Of a DNA stretch of 64,000 bases, positions 15,106-24,126 are shown piece after piece (positions within the stretch are counted from its first letter, which is position 1; every line of letters starts with the position of its first letter). The notes beneath the pieces are model-generated. The model searched no databases, was not told where the DNA came from, and worked only from the letters and a program-made list of their open reading frames with translations. The translations under genes and the position numbers were made by a program. Source of the DNA: Bryobacterales bacterium. GTDB taxonomy: Bacteria; Acidobacteriota; Terriglobia; Bryobacterales; Bryobacteraceae. Where the stretch lies: positions 1 to 64,000 of the forward strand of contig JADLBD010000070.1 in NCBI GenBank assembly GCA_020847975.1. Direction: 5' to 3'.

Positions 15106-16558
15106 GCCATTCGACCCCGATTTCGACTCCGCGCTCGCCGCCGCCGCAGCCATCCGCAGCCGCGAAATCTCCTCGCTCGAGCTGACGAACCATGTTCTGA
15201 AGCGCATGGATGCCTTCGAGCCCAAACTCAACGCTTACGTCTACCAAATGCGCGGCGAAGCCCTCGCCGCCGCCAAAGCCGCCGATGAAGCCCTTGCGAA
15301 AGGGGCACCCACCGGCGTCTTTCACGGAGTCCCTGTCAATGTCAAGGAAAGCTTCGGTGTGCAAGGGCGCCCCTGCACGTGGGGTATTCCCGCGCTGCGG
15401 CACTCCAAGGCCCCGGCCAACTCCACGCCAGTGCGGCGCCTGCTCGATACCGGGTCTGTCCTGCTGGGTGCCACCAACGTGCCTTTCCTCCTCATGGATG
15501 GGCAGGCATTCAATGAGATTTACGGAACCTCGAATAATCCCTGGGATCTCGGGCGGACGCCCGGGGGATGCTCAGGCGGCAGCGCCGCATCGCTTGCCGC
15601 GGGCATGGCGTTCCTCAGCGTCGGTTCCGACATCGGAGGCAGCATTCGCTCGCCTGCATCCTTCTGCGGCGTCTACGGCCACAAGCCCACGCTGGATATC
15701 GTGGACTTCAAGGGGCACTTGCCTGGGGGTCTGCAAGGCACGCCTGGTTTTTCGACCCTGCTTGCCGCTGCCGGCCCCATGGCGCGTACCGCGGGGGACC
15801 TTGATGCCGCGTTGCGCATGCTTGCCGGGCCCGAGCCTCCAGACAACAAGGCATTTCGTTGGGAACTGCCCGACCCGCGCCACCGCAGTCTTCGCGAGTT
15901 CCGCGTCGGGTATCTGCTCGAAGACGCGACTGTTCCCGTCTCGGACGAGACAAAGGCCGTGCTCGAAACCGCCGTACGCGCCTGCGAAAAGGCGGGAGCC
16001 TCCGTCAAACAAGGTTGGCCGGAGGGATTTCACTTCAGCGAACTGCTCGAGACCTATCGCTTCCTTCTCGGAGCCTTCGATTTTTCCGTCACCCCGCCCG
16101 ATCGCCGCCAGGAAGCCAGGGAGGCTCTTCAATCGCGGCCTGAAATCTTCGTCAAGGGGGCGCTCAGCAGTTTCGTCGAATGGCAGGCGCGCAATTTCCA
16201 GCGCCTCGGCTACCGCGCTCAATGGGAGAACTACTTCCAATCCTTTGACGTGTTCCTGTTGCCCACCACGTTCACGACGGCGTTTCCGCATGACCACACT
16301 CACCCGGATGCACGCGTGCTTCACACGCCGGAAGGAGCCGGTTATTCGTTCTGGAACCTCGTCACCTACATCTGCCCCGCCACACTGACAGGCTGCCCGG
16401 CTACCACTGCCCCGGCGGGGTTGAGCCGTAGCGGGTTGCCTGTAGGGCTGCAAATCATGGGTCCGTATCTTGAGGATGCCACCACCATGGAATTTGCCCG
16501 TTTGCTAGCGCTTGAGATCGGAAGGTTCCAGCCGCCGCCCGGTTATGGCGCCGCCTGA
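15098..16558 (+). CDS. Amidase-signature family amidohydrolase with Cys at the cis-Ser position
   Basis: A 486-aa enzyme of the amidase-signature family, which hydrolyses amide bonds with a Ser-cisSer-Lys triad. Lys83 (PVNVKESFG) and the nucleophile Ser182 (GSDIGGSIRSP) are present. The cis-Ser motif, normally GGSSGG, reads GGCSGG, placing Cys158 where the family has the cis-Ser (24 residues before the nucleophile). The C-terminal region ends with the usual SGLPVGLQIMGPYLED. The start is ATG 15098. No ribosome site is visible, and a TATACT box at 15078-15083 suggests a very short leader. No signal peptide is evident. The substrate is unknown. The gene is divergent from, and slightly overlaps, the beta-helix gene. 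Confidence 0.88.
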   Translation: MPTPFDPDFDSALAAAAAIRSREISSLELTNHVLKRMDAFEPKLNAYVYQMRGEALAAAKAADEALAKGAPTGVFHGVPVNVKESFGVQGRPCTWGIPALRHSKAPANSTPVRRLLDTGSVLLGATNVPFLLMDGQAFNEIYGTSNNPWDLGRTPGGCSGGSAASLAAGMAFLSVGSDIGGSIRSPASFCGVYGHKPTLDIVDFKGHLPGGLQGTPGFSTLLAAAGPMARTAGDLDAALRMLAGPEPPDNKAFRWELPDPRHRSLREFRVGYLLEDATVPVSDETKAVLETAVRACEKAGASVKQGWPEGFHFSELLETYRFLLGAFDFSVTPPDRRQEAREALQSRPEIFVKGALSSFVEWQARNFQRLGYRAQWENYFQSFDVFLLPTTFTTAFPHDHTHPDARVLHTPEGAGYSFWNLVTYICPATLTGCPATTAPAGLSRSGLPVGLQIMGPYLEDATTMEFARLLALEIGRFQPPPGYGAA

Positions 16559-16611
16559 TACGTTTATCGATGAAAAGAAAAAAGATCCCGAAAGTCCTTT
16601 GTTGACCGGCG

Positions 16612-16640
16612 TTTACAGCATAATATCGACAATATATAAT
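16612..16640 (+). promoter_or_regulatory. Strong sigma-70-type promoter for the Oar-like receptor
   Basis: TTTACA (16612-16617), a 17-bp spacer and a perfect TATAAT (16635-16640) lie 30 bp before the ATG at 16670. It is the best complete promoter I found in the window. A GGAGGG ribosome site follows at 16661-16666. A TTGACC at 16602 is an alternative -35 but is too far from the -10. Confidence 0.7.
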
Positions 16641-16669
16641 CAAGCATCGAACAAACTTCAGGAGGGCCT

Positions 16670-19600
16670 ATGCATCTATCTTGCCTATGCAGAAGGATGT
16701 TAGCGCTTGCATTTGTCGCAACTGTAATCGTTACCGTGTCCACCCGCTGCTTCGGCCAAGCCGTTTCGGTCGCCCAGGTCAGCGGCGCCATCTCCGATCC
16801 CAGCGGCAGCCCGCTTCCTGGCGCGCAGGTCCGCATTATTGAAACCGCCAAACAACTGAGCCGCTCTGTCACCGCTGACGAGGCAGGCCACTATACCTTC
16901 CCTGAGCTTCCCGTAGGCCCCTATCAGTTGGAAGTCAGTGCCCAGGGGTTCAAGACCTATACCCAATCAGGGATTCTCCTTCAAGTCGGAAACAACGTTC
17001 AGATCAATATCACGATGCAACTGGGGGCCATCGCGGAGCATGTGGAAGTCACCGCCTCGGTTGGCATGGTGGAAACCAAGGAAACCACCATCTCCCAAGT
17101 AATTGATGAGCGCCGCATCGTGGACCTTCCACTGAACGGGCGCCAGCCGACACAGTTGATCCTGCTCTCGGGCGCGGCGGTGACCGCGCCGGGCGGCGGC
17201 ATGGTGGGGAGCAAGAACTATTACAGTTCCACCACCATTTCCGTCGCCGGCGGCCAGGCTAACGGCGTGAACTACATCCTCGACGGCGGCGATCACAACG
17301 ACAACATGACGAATGTGAACCTGCCCGTCCCGTTCCCCGACGCGTTGCAGGAGTTCAGCGTCCAGACCAGCAGCCTGCCCGCGCGCTTCGGATTGCATCC
17401 GGGCGCAGTCGTGAACGCCGTTACCAAGTCCGGCGGCAATGACTGGCACGGCGATCTGTTCGAGTTCCTGCGCAACGGAAATATGAACGCGCGCAACACC
17501 TTCGCCTCGCGTCATGATTCGCTGAAGCGGAACCAGTTCGGAGGAACTTTCGGCGGAAAAATCATCCGCGATAAACTATTCTTCTTTGGCGGCTATCAGG
17601 GCACCATCCAGCGCACCGACCCGCCAACCACCACCAGTTTCGTGCCGAATCAAACGGTGATGAACGGCGATTTCAGCGTCATCACCTCCGGGGCGTGTGT
17701 GTCGAGCGGCGCGCGCGTCTTGAAAGATCCCACCAACGGCCAGCCCTTCAGCGGCAACCGCATTCCTGTGCCGCGCTTCAATGCACAGGCGGTGAAACTG
17801 GTGAACGAATACATCCCCATCTCGGCTGATCCCTGCGGCAAACTGCTCTATGGCATTCCCCAGAACAGCAATGAGCATCAGGCCATTGGCCGCATCGATT
17901 GGGTGCAGAGCGCCAAGCACACCTTCTACGGACGCTACTTCCTGGCGAACTACACGCTGCCGCCAGTGTTCGACGGCAAGAACCTGCTGACCACGACATC
18001 ACCCGGGAATTGGGAGCGCGTGCAGACCCTCACCTTGGGCGATACGTACACCTTCTCGAGCAGCATCGTGAACTCGTTTCACGCCACAGCCTCGCGCCGG
18101 CGCGATGACCGCGGTACGCCGGACAACGTCATCAATCCGTCCGCCGTGGGGCTCAATGTCACCACTCCCGTCCCCAACTTCATTCAGTTGAGCGTCAGCA
18201 ATTATTTCAACGTCGGATGCGGAACCTGCGCCCCCGCGCACTTCAATGCCAACTCCTTCCACTTCGCCGATGACATTGACATCATCCGCGGCAAGCATCA
18301 GCTTGCGTTCGGCGTCAACTTCATTCGCGATCAGTTCAACTTCATCAACGTCTGGATCCAGAACGGCTCCTGGACTTTCGGCTCCTTCTCTGGCGACAGC
18401 GGGGACAACCTGGCCAACTTCATGCTCGGCCTGCCAAACGACTTCACCCAATCGAGCGTGCTCCAGATGTCCACCCGCGCCAGCGTTCTGGCCGCCTACG
18501 CGCAGGACAGCTTCCGCGCGACGCCACGCCTCACCATCAATGCCGGCTTGCGCTGGGAGCCCTCCTTCGCCGCCTATGACTACTTTGGCTACGGCACCTC
18601 GTTCCAGAAGTCGGCCTTTGACGCGGGGCAGGTGAGCAAAGTGTTCACCAACGCACCCGCGGGATTGCTGTTCTACGGCGATCAAGGCATCCCGAAGGCT
18701 TACTTCAAGAACAAGCTGCCGCTGTTTTCGCCGCGCCTCGGCCTGGTGTGGGATCCCAAGGGCGATGGCAAACAGACCATCCGCGTTTCCGGCGCCATCC
18801 TCCGCGATACGGCGGAACTGTTCTACGCCGAGCGCCTCACCACCAACGCTCCCTATGGTTCGCAGATCGACGTTCCCACGCCCTCCGGCGGATTCACGAA
18901 TCCCTGGTCCGGGTATCCCGGCGGCAATCCCTTCCCGCGGCCGTACCCGCCTACCCACGATGTCGCATTCTCGCCCTACAGCGTCTACGTCAACATGCCG
19001 CTCGAGTCTCAGCCCACCTACACTCTCCAGTGGAATCTGAGCTATCAGAGGCAGTTGAGCGCCAACTGGCTCGCTTCCGTAAGCTATCTCGGCAACAAGG
19101 CTACCCACGTCTGGATCGGCGAGGACGCGAACCCCGCCGTATTTATCCCCGGCGCCTGCAACGGTAAACCCTGCTCTTCCACCGCCAACACCAACCAGCG
19201 CCGCGTCCTGTATCAGCAGGACCCCGTTCGCGGCTCCGCCTACGCCAGCATGGTCCAATCCGATCAGGGAGCCAATTCGAGCTACAACGGGTTGCTGCTC
19301 TCCATCCAACACCGCTTCGCCAGCCGCTTCACCCTCCTCACCAACTACACCTGGTCGCACTGCATCAGCGACGGCGACTTCGGCGGAGAACTGGCGGGGA
19401 ATTACTATCAGGATCCTTACAACCGGCGCGGCAACCGCGGCGATTGCAACTTCGATACGCGCCACGTGTCTAACACTTCGCTCATCGCGGAGAGCCCCTA
19501 CAAGGGCGCGGGAATCGCCGGAAAGCTGCTCCGTGACTGGCAGTTCGCTCCAATCCTCAGCATTCGCAGCGGCATCGCGATCAACATCACCTCCGGCCGC

Positions 19601-19966
19601 GACAACTCACTCACCGGCATCGGGCTGGACCGGCCCGACATCGCCGGACCCGCCTATGCGTCAAACGCCGATGCACGCATTTACCTGCTCGCGTCTTCGT
19701 TTGCCCAGAATGCGGCGGGCGCGTTTGGCAACCTCGGGCGTGATGTGATTCATAGCCCCGGGGTTGTGAACTTCGACATGGCGTTGAGCCGCATCTTCCG
19801 GTTCAATGAACGGTGGCGTCTCGAGGCGCGCGGTGAGGCTTTCAATGCAATCAACCGCGCGAACTACAACGGCCCCACCACCAACCTGACCTCTTCGAAC
19901 TTCGGGAAGATCCTGTCGGCGGCCGATCCCCGCATCCTGCAATTCGGACTCAAGCTGCGCTTCTAG
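16670..19966 (+). CDS. Oar-like TonB-dependent outer-membrane receptor with carboxypeptidase-regulatory domain
   Basis: A 1098-aa outer-membrane protein. A signal peptide (about residues 1-27, ending RCFGQA) is followed by a CarboxypepD_reg/Cna-B-like domain (VSGAISDPSGSPLPGAQV). A plug-like region (RRIVDLPLNGRQPTQLILLS, NYILDGGDHNDNM) and a long beta-barrel come next. The last strand ends ILQFGLKLRF with the terminal aromatic expected for BamA-dependent insertion. Such Oar-like transporters are abundant in Acidobacteria and are thought to import large glycans or other polymers. The ligand is not predictable here. It has its own strong promoter and ribosome site, and no obvious partner gene adjoins it. 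Confidence 0.88.
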   Translation: MHLSCLCRRMLALAFVATVIVTVSTRCFGQAVSVAQVSGAISDPSGSPLPGAQVRIIETAKQLSRSVTADEAGHYTFPELPVGPYQLEVSAQGFKTYTQSGILLQVGNNVQINITMQLGAIAEHVEVTASVGMVETKETTISQVIDERRIVDLPLNGRQPTQLILLSGAAVTAPGGGMVGSKNYYSSTTISVAGGQANGVNYILDGGDHNDNMTNVNLPVPFPDALQEFSVQTSSLPARFGLHPGAVVNAVTKSGGNDWHGDLFEFLRNGNMNARNTFASRHDSLKRNQFGGTFGGKIIRDKLFFFGGYQGTIQRTDPPTTTSFVPNQTVMNGDFSVITSGACVSSGARVLKDPTNGQPFSGNRIPVPRFNAQAVKLVNEYIPISADPCGKLLYGIPQNSNEHQAIGRIDWVQSAKHTFYGRYFLANYTLPPVFDGKNLLTTTSPGNWERVQTLTLGDTYTFSSSIVNSFHATASRRRDDRGTPDNVINPSAVGLNVTTPVPNFIQLSVSNYFNVGCGTCAPAHFNANSFHFADDIDIIRGKHQLAFGVNFIRDQFNFINVWIQNGSWTFGSFSGDSGDNLANFMLGLPNDFTQSSVLQMSTRASVLAAYAQDSFRATPRLTINAGLRWEPSFAAYDYFGYGTSFQKSAFDAGQVSKVFTNAPAGLLFYGDQGIPKAYFKNKLPLFSPRLGLVWDPKGDGKQTIRVSGAILRDTAELFYAERLTTNAPYGSQIDVPTPSGGFTNPWSGYPGGNPFPRPYPPTHDVAFSPYSVYVNMPLESQPTYTLQWNLSYQRQLSANWLASVSYLGNKATHVWIGEDANPAVFIPGACNGKPCSSTANTNQRRVLYQQDPVRGSAYASMVQSDQGANSSYNGLLLSIQHRFASRFTLLTNYTWSHCISDGDFGGELAGNYYQDPYNRRGNRGDCNFDTRHVSNTSLIAESPYKGAGIAGKLLRDWQFAPILSIRSGIAINITSGRDNSLTGIGLDRPDIAGPAYASNADARIYLLASSFAQNAAGAFGNLGRDVIHSPGVVNFDMALSRIFRFNERWRLEARGEAFNAINRANYNGPTTNLTSSNFGKILSAADPRILQFGLKLRF

Positions 19967-20009
19967 GTTCACCTGCCCACATGACTGGGCGGGCTGCTTC
20001 CCATGGCGC

Positions 20010-20027
20010 CGGACGGTCCGCCTTTTT
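20010..20027 (+). terminator. Weak candidate terminator after the receptor gene
   Basis: CGGA-CGG-TCCG can form a short 4-bp hairpin, followed within 2 nt by TTTTT. The stem is short, but the position (about 45 bp after the receptor stop) and T-tract fit an intrinsic terminator. Confidence 0.3.
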
Positions 20028-20052
20028 GTTCGGAATAGTACTTTTTGGAATC

Positions 20053-20061
20053 TGGTATACT
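20053..20061 (+). promoter_or_regulatory. Extended -10 element before the RRM gene
   Basis: TGGTATACT matches an extended -10 (TGn plus TATACT). It lies about 85 bp upstream of the ATG at 20146, giving a 5' leader of roughly 80 nt. No good -35 box is present. A long leader is typical of cold-induced RNA-binding proteins, but no specific element is recognisable. Confidence 0.4.
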
Positions 20062-20145
20062 GAAGAAGAATTTGATCGCTCCGCAAGACCCGGTTGAGAT
20101 TCGTTCCTGACCTGTAGTGCCCGCGTCAAATCGTTAAGGAGAAGA

Positions 20146-20457
20146 ATGACCAATATTTTCGTAGGCAATCTGGATTTCGGCGCTACCGAAGACTCGATCC
20201 GCTCTCTATTTGAACAACATGGAACCGTGGAACGCGTGAGCATCATCACCGACCGCGATACCGGCCGCTCGCGTGGCTTCGCCTTCGTCGAAATGGCCGA
20301 TTCCAGTGAAGCAAACCGGGCCATCACGGCCCTGAATGGCTACTCGATGGGTGGACGCGCAATCAACGTGAACGAAGCCCGTCCCAAGACCGAGCGCCGC
20401 AGCGGCGGCGGCGGCGGTGGCGGCGGCTACCGTCAGCGGCGTGAGCCTCGCTGGTAA
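20146..20457 (+). CDS. RRM-domain RNA-binding protein with glycine-rich tail
   Basis: A 103-aa cytoplasmic single-strand RNA-binding protein. It has one RRM with RNP2 (IFVGNL, residues 4-9) and RNP1 (RGFAFVEM, about 45-52), followed by a tail of eight consecutive glycines flanked by arginines (RRSGGGG to YRQRREPRW). This is the usual size and layout of bacterial RRM proteins related to cyanobacterial Rbp and eukaryotic glycine-rich RNA-binding proteins, often cold- or stress-responsive. AAGGAG lies 6 bp before the ATG. It appears monocistronic: a terminator-like hairpin follows at 20485. Confidence 0.93.
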   Translation: MTNIFVGNLDFGATEDSIRSLFEQHGTVERVSIITDRDTGRSRGFAFVEMADSSEANRAITALNGYSMGGRAINVNEARPKTERRSGGGGGGGGYRQRREPRW

Positions 20458-20484
20458 GTTTTTTCAAGCAATTTCCTCAACCTC

Positions 20485-20510
20485 CGGCCGGCCGCTGCGC
20501 CGGCCGCTCT
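20485..20510 (+). terminator. GC-rich hairpin terminator after the RRM gene
   Basis: CGGCCGGC (20485-20492) and GCCGGCCG (20499-20506) are perfect inverted repeats giving an 8-bp stem with the loop CGCTGC. The following CTCTTGTTG is only moderately T-rich. The position, 28 bp after the RRM stop and 15 bp before the ABC-F start, supports a terminator. Confidence 0.55.
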
Positions 20511-20520
20511 TGTTGCATCC

Positions 20521-22119
20521 GTGATTTCCGTAAGTAATGTTTCCATGCGCTTCGGCGCGAAAATCCTCTTCGAGGATGTCACTACGGCGTTTCTGCCGGG
20601 ACGCCGCTATGGTCTTACCGGTCCCAACGGAGCGGGAAAATCCACCTTCATGAAGCTGCTCAACGGCGAAGACGAGCCTCAAAAGGGTACCGTCACGCGG
20701 CCCAGGAAACTGGGCGTGCTGCGCCAGGACCAGTTCGCCTTTGACGCCTATCGTGTCATCGACACGGTGATCATGGGCAACCAGCGGCTGTGGAAGGCGC
20801 TCGAAGAACGCGAACAGATCTACGCCAAGGCCGAGATGAGCGATGAAGACGGCATGCGTCTCGGTGAACTCGAAGGTGTCGTCGGCGAAGAGGACGGCTA
20901 CACTGCCGAAAGTGACGCCGCCGTGCTGCTGGACGGGCTCGACGTTCCCGTCGAGTTGCATGAGCGCAAGATGGGCGAGTTGCAGGGCGGGCACAAGGTT
21001 CGCGTGCTGCTCGCGCAGGCTCTCTTCGGCTCTCCGCCGGCGCTACTGCTCGATGAACCCACGAACCACCTCGACCTCGAATCCATTCACTGGCTGGAAG
21101 GGTTCCTCAACCGCTATGAGGGAACGCTCATCGTCATCTCACACGACCGCCATTTCCTCAACAATGTCTGCACGCACACCGCCGACATCGATTACCAGAC
21201 CATCATCACCTATCCCGGCGGCTACGACGAGATGGTCGTACGCAAGACTCAGGTTCGCCAGCAGATTGAAGCCGGCAACGCGCAGCGCGAAAAGAAGATT
21301 GCGCAATTGAATGATTTCATCGCCCGTTTCTCCGCTGGGACGCGTTCAAGCCAGGTGACCTCGAGGAAGAAAGAGGTCGAGCGGTTGCAGACGTCCGAAC
21401 TGGCGCGTTCGAACATCCAGCGGCCCTATATCCGATTTCAGATGAACCGCCCCTCGGGCCGCACGGCCCTCGAGTTCTCCGGCGTGAAGAAGACATACGG
21501 AGAGCAGACCGTGATCAGCGGGTTCGCCGCCAACGTCCAGCGCGGAGAGAAAATAGCGCTGGTGGGCCGCAACGGAGCGGGGAAGACCACGCTTCTTCGC
21601 GCGCTGCTCAAGAACGCTCCCGGGGCGGACGAACCGCAGGCCTCTCTGGACGCGGGCAAGGTCGAATGGGGACACGAAGCGCAGGTGGGCTACTTCGCCC
21701 AGGATCACCGCGCTTCCATTCCCCCGGGAATGACGGCGCTCGAGTGGCTCCACCAGTTTGATCCACAGGCTTCCACCGAGGAATTGCGCGGCCTGCTCGG
21801 GCAGATGTTGTTCAGCGGCGAGGAAGGGCTGAAGCCCACCGAAGCGCTGTCGGGCGGCGAAGCGGCCCGGTTGATCCTCTGCAAGCTGATGCTGCAAAAG
21901 CCCAATGTTCTCGTCCTCGATGAACCGACAAACCACCTCGACCTCGAGTCGATCAACGCGCTGAACATCGCCTTGCAGAAGTTCGAAGGAGCCGTACTCC
22001 TGGTGACGCACGACGAAGACCTGCTCGACGAAGTGGCGACTCGCATCTGGCGTTTCGAGCGGGGCACTATTGAAGACTTCAAGGGCAGTTACGAAGAGTA
22101 TCAGCAGGTTCCGGCCTAA
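20521..22119 (+). CDS. ABC-F family ATPase, YbiT-like
   Basis: A 532-aa soluble protein with two ABC domains and no transmembrane part, so it belongs to the ABC-F translation-factor family that acts on the ribosome. Domain 1 has Walker A GPNGAGKST (about residues 36-44), a degenerate signature (LQGGHK) and Walker B LLLDEPTNHLD. The linker includes ARFSAGTRSSQVTSRKKE. Domain 2 has Walker A GRNGAGKTT, signature LSGGEAARL and VLVLDEPTNHLD. The N-terminus (MISVSNVSMRFG) and features such as VLRQDQFAFDAY resemble E. coli YbiT closely. The start is GTG 20521. No clear ribosome site is seen, partly because the terminator hairpin lies directly upstream. Its stop overlaps the end of the convergent small gene by 4 bp. 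Confidence 0.92.
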   Translation: MISVSNVSMRFGAKILFEDVTTAFLPGRRYGLTGPNGAGKSTFMKLLNGEDEPQKGTVTRPRKLGVLRQDQFAFDAYRVIDTVIMGNQRLWKALEEREQIYAKAEMSDEDGMRLGELEGVVGEEDGYTAESDAAVLLDGLDVPVELHERKMGELQGGHKVRVLLAQALFGSPPALLLDEPTNHLDLESIHWLEGFLNRYEGTLIVISHDRHFLNNVCTHTADIDYQTIITYPGGYDEMVVRKTQVRQQIEAGNAQREKKIAQLNDFIARFSAGTRSSQVTSRKKEVERLQTSELARSNIQRPYIRFQMNRPSGRTALEFSGVKKTYGEQTVISGFAANVQRGEKIALVGRNGAGKTTLLRALLKNAPGADEPQASLDAGKVEWGHEAQVGYFAQDHRASIPPGMTALEWLHQFDPQASTEELRGLLGQMLFSGEEGLKPTEALSGGEAARLILCKLMLQKPNVLVLDEPTNHLDLESINALNIALQKFEGAVLLVTHDEDLLDEVATRIWRFERGTIEDFKGSYEEYQQVPA

Positions 22120-22412
22120 TTCGGCAGGTCCCACTCGGCCACCAGTTTGATGCGGACGTGGCGCGGCAGCCATTCCACGCGCTCCACGTTCTGCACCATT
22201 TCCACATTCGTCTCCGCGAGTTCCTTGCCCGATTGGTCGAAGAGTTTCACTACACCCGGAGCGTCCCCTGCTTGTCCCGGCATCATGCCGAACAGCACAG
22301 GCCTGCGGTAAATGACAATCTTATAGCGGCCGTCTGGGCGCACATAGGTGGCGTACACTTGCGGCTCATTGCTACCTGCTCTCCGGCCAGGTGTGATGAA
22401 ATGAAAGTCCAT
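22116..22412 (-). CDS. Small conserved hypothetical protein
   Basis: Up to 98 aa. The core (DGRYKIVIYRRPVLFG, GDAPGVVKLFD, VEWLPRHVRIKLVAEWDLP) looks like a genuine conserved beta-rich protein. I recall similar short proteins in Proteobacteria, usually with an N-terminal membrane segment, but cannot name a function. The start is doubtful. The ATG at 22412 shares the palindrome CATG with the start of the divergent GMC gene, leaving no room for promoters, and no membrane anchor is present. It may begin internally or be N-terminally truncated. It converges on the ABC-F gene with a 4-bp overlap. Confidence 0.55.
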   Translation of the reverse strand: MDFHFITPGRRAGSNEPQVYATYVRPDGRYKIVIYRRPVLFGMMPGQAGDAPGVVKLFDQSGKELAETNVEMVQNVERVEWLPRHVRIKLVAEWDLPN

Positions 22413-24126
22413 GGCCCAGAATCAGAACAGTTCGGATGTCTATGACGCTGTCGTGGTCGGCTCGGGAGCCGGCGGCGGCACCGCGGTGCAGGTCCTTACG
22501 GCGAAAGGACTCAAGGTGGCCTTGCTCGAAGCCGGTCCAATGCTCGACGTGAGCAAGGAGTTCAAAGAGCACAAGTGGCCTTACGATTATGACCACCGCG
22601 GCGCTGAGGAGGGCGGCAAGTCTTACTTCGGCAAGGGCAAGTCTTTCGGTTTCTTCACCACCACCAGCGGTGGCTGGCAGTTGGATGGCGAGCCATACAC
22701 GGTCGGCGAGGGGAGCCAGTTTCAATGGTTCCGGTCGCGAATTCTGGGCGGACGCACGAATCACTACGGCAGAATGTCGTTCCGTTTCGCGGACTACGAC
22801 TTCAGGCCCTACGACCGTGACGGGCTGGGCTTCAACTGGCCCATCAGCTATGACGACATCGCCCCTTATTACGACAAGGCTGAGGAATTCATCGGGGTGT
22901 GTGGGTCGATGGAAAACGTCCGCAGTTGCCCCGACGGCAGGTTCCACACTCCGCCGCCGCCGCGCGTGCATGAAACCCTCATCAAGAAAGCCTGCGACAA
23001 GTTGGGCATCATCTGCATCGCCAACCGCCGCGCCGTCATCACGAAGCCCACCAACGGGCGGGCGCCGTGCCATTACTGCGGGCAGTGCGGACGCGGCTGC
23101 ATGACGGCGTCGGCCTATAGTTCTTCCCAGGTGCAGGTGTTCCCGGCGATGAAAACAGGCCGGCTGAAGGTGTTCGACCTGGCGATGGCGCGCGAGGTGC
23201 TCACCAACAATAACGGCAAGGCGACGGGCGTGCTCTACATCGACAAGCGCACGCGTCAGGAGCGCGTCATCCACGCCAAGACTGTGGTGCTGGCGGCGAG
23301 TTCGTGCGAATCCACACGCATTCTGCTCAATTCGAAAACCAAAGAGTTTCCCAACGGGCTTGCCAACGGCAGCGGGTTGTTGGGACGCTACCTCATGGAT
23401 ACCGTAGGGTTCGGACTTTCGGGATATGTTCCGGCGCTCGAGGGCATGCCCCACTACGACACCGACGGCTACGGCGGGGCGCATCTGTTCATGCCGTGGT
23501 GGCTGTGGGACAAGCACAACACACTCGACTTCCCTCGCGGCTATCACATTGAAATCGGCGGCGGCTACGGCATGCCGGGAGTGGGCAGCTACCATGGGGC
23601 CGCGCGCCGCTACGGTTACGGCAAAGACATGAAGAAGAAGATCCGCGAGGGCTACGGCACGGGCGTCGGTTTTGCCGGGCGCGGCGAGATGGTCCCCAAC
23701 ATCCATTCCTACATGGAACTGGATCCGAACGTGGTGGATCAGTGGGGCATTCCGGTTCCGCGGTTCCACTTCAAGTGGACCGATTACGAATGGAAGCAGG
23801 CTCGGCACATGGAAAAGACCTTCGCCGGCATCATCACCACCATGGGAGGGCGGGTCACCGGCTTGAGCGCCGCGCAGCGCGAATCCGACGGGATCTCCGT
23901 CCCCGGCACCATCATTCATGAGGTGGGCGGCGCCCGTATGGGCCGCAGCGTGAAGGACTCGGTGTTGAACGGTTACTGCCAGGCGCACGAGGTGAAGAAT
24001 CTGTTCGTGGTGGACGGCGCGAGTTTCGTATCGAACCCCGACAAGAACCCCACCCTGACCATCAACGCTCTGGCGTGGCGCGCCTGTGACTACATGGCGG
24101 AAGAATTGAGGAAGGGCAATGTCTAA
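22411..24126 (+). CDS. GMC-family FAD-dependent sugar/alcohol dehydrogenase, large subunit
   Basis: A 571-aa flavoprotein of the glucose-methanol-choline family. The FAD-binding motif VVGSGAGGGTAVQVL lies at about residues 15-29, followed by the GMC segment RILGGRTNHYGRMS. A CHYCGQCGRGC cluster (about 221-231) is typical of gluconate-dehydrogenase-like GMC enzymes that carry an iron-sulphur cluster or pass electrons to a partner. The C-terminal catalytic region has HEVGGARMG and NPTLTINALAWR. It has no export signal of its own. The overlapping next gene encodes a subunit with a Tat-like signal, so the complex is probably co-exported to the periplasm. The substrate is an aldose or sugar acid by inference. 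Confidence 0.88.
   Translation: MAQNQNSSDVYDAVVVGSGAGGGTAVQVLTAKGLKVALLEAGPMLDVSKEFKEHKWPYDYDHRGAEEGGKSYFGKGKSFGFFTTTSGGWQLDGEPYTVGEGSQFQWFRSRILGGRTNHYGRMSFRFADYDFRPYDRDGLGFNWPISYDDIAPYYDKAEEFIGVCGSMENVRSCPDGRFHTPPPPRVHETLIKKACDKLGIICIANRRAVITKPTNGRAPCHYCGQCGRGCMTASAYSSSQVQVFPAMKTGRLKVFDLAMAREVLTNNNGKATGVLYIDKRTRQERVIHAKTVVLAASSCESTRILLNSKTKEFPNGLANGSGLLGRYLMDTVGFGLSGYVPALEGMPHYDTDGYGGAHLFMPWWLWDKHNTLDFPRGYHIEIGGGYGMPGVGSYHGAARRYGYGKDMKKKIREGYGTGVGFAGRGEMVPNIHSYMELDPNVVDQWGIPVPRFHFKWTDYEWKQARHMEKTFAGIITTMGGRVTGLSAAQRESDGISVPGTIIHEVGGARMGRSVKDSVLNGYCQAHEVKNLFVVDGASFVSNPDKNPTLTINALAWRACDYMAEELRKGNV

Noticed and set aside
16999-19465. Long minus-strand frames opposite the Oar-like receptor
   Set aside because: No signal peptide, domain or ribosome site; explained by codon bias of the receptor gene.
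20400-20440. GGC/GGT-rich tract in the RRM gene as a possible repeat element
   Set aside because: It encodes the normal glycine-rich tail of this protein family.
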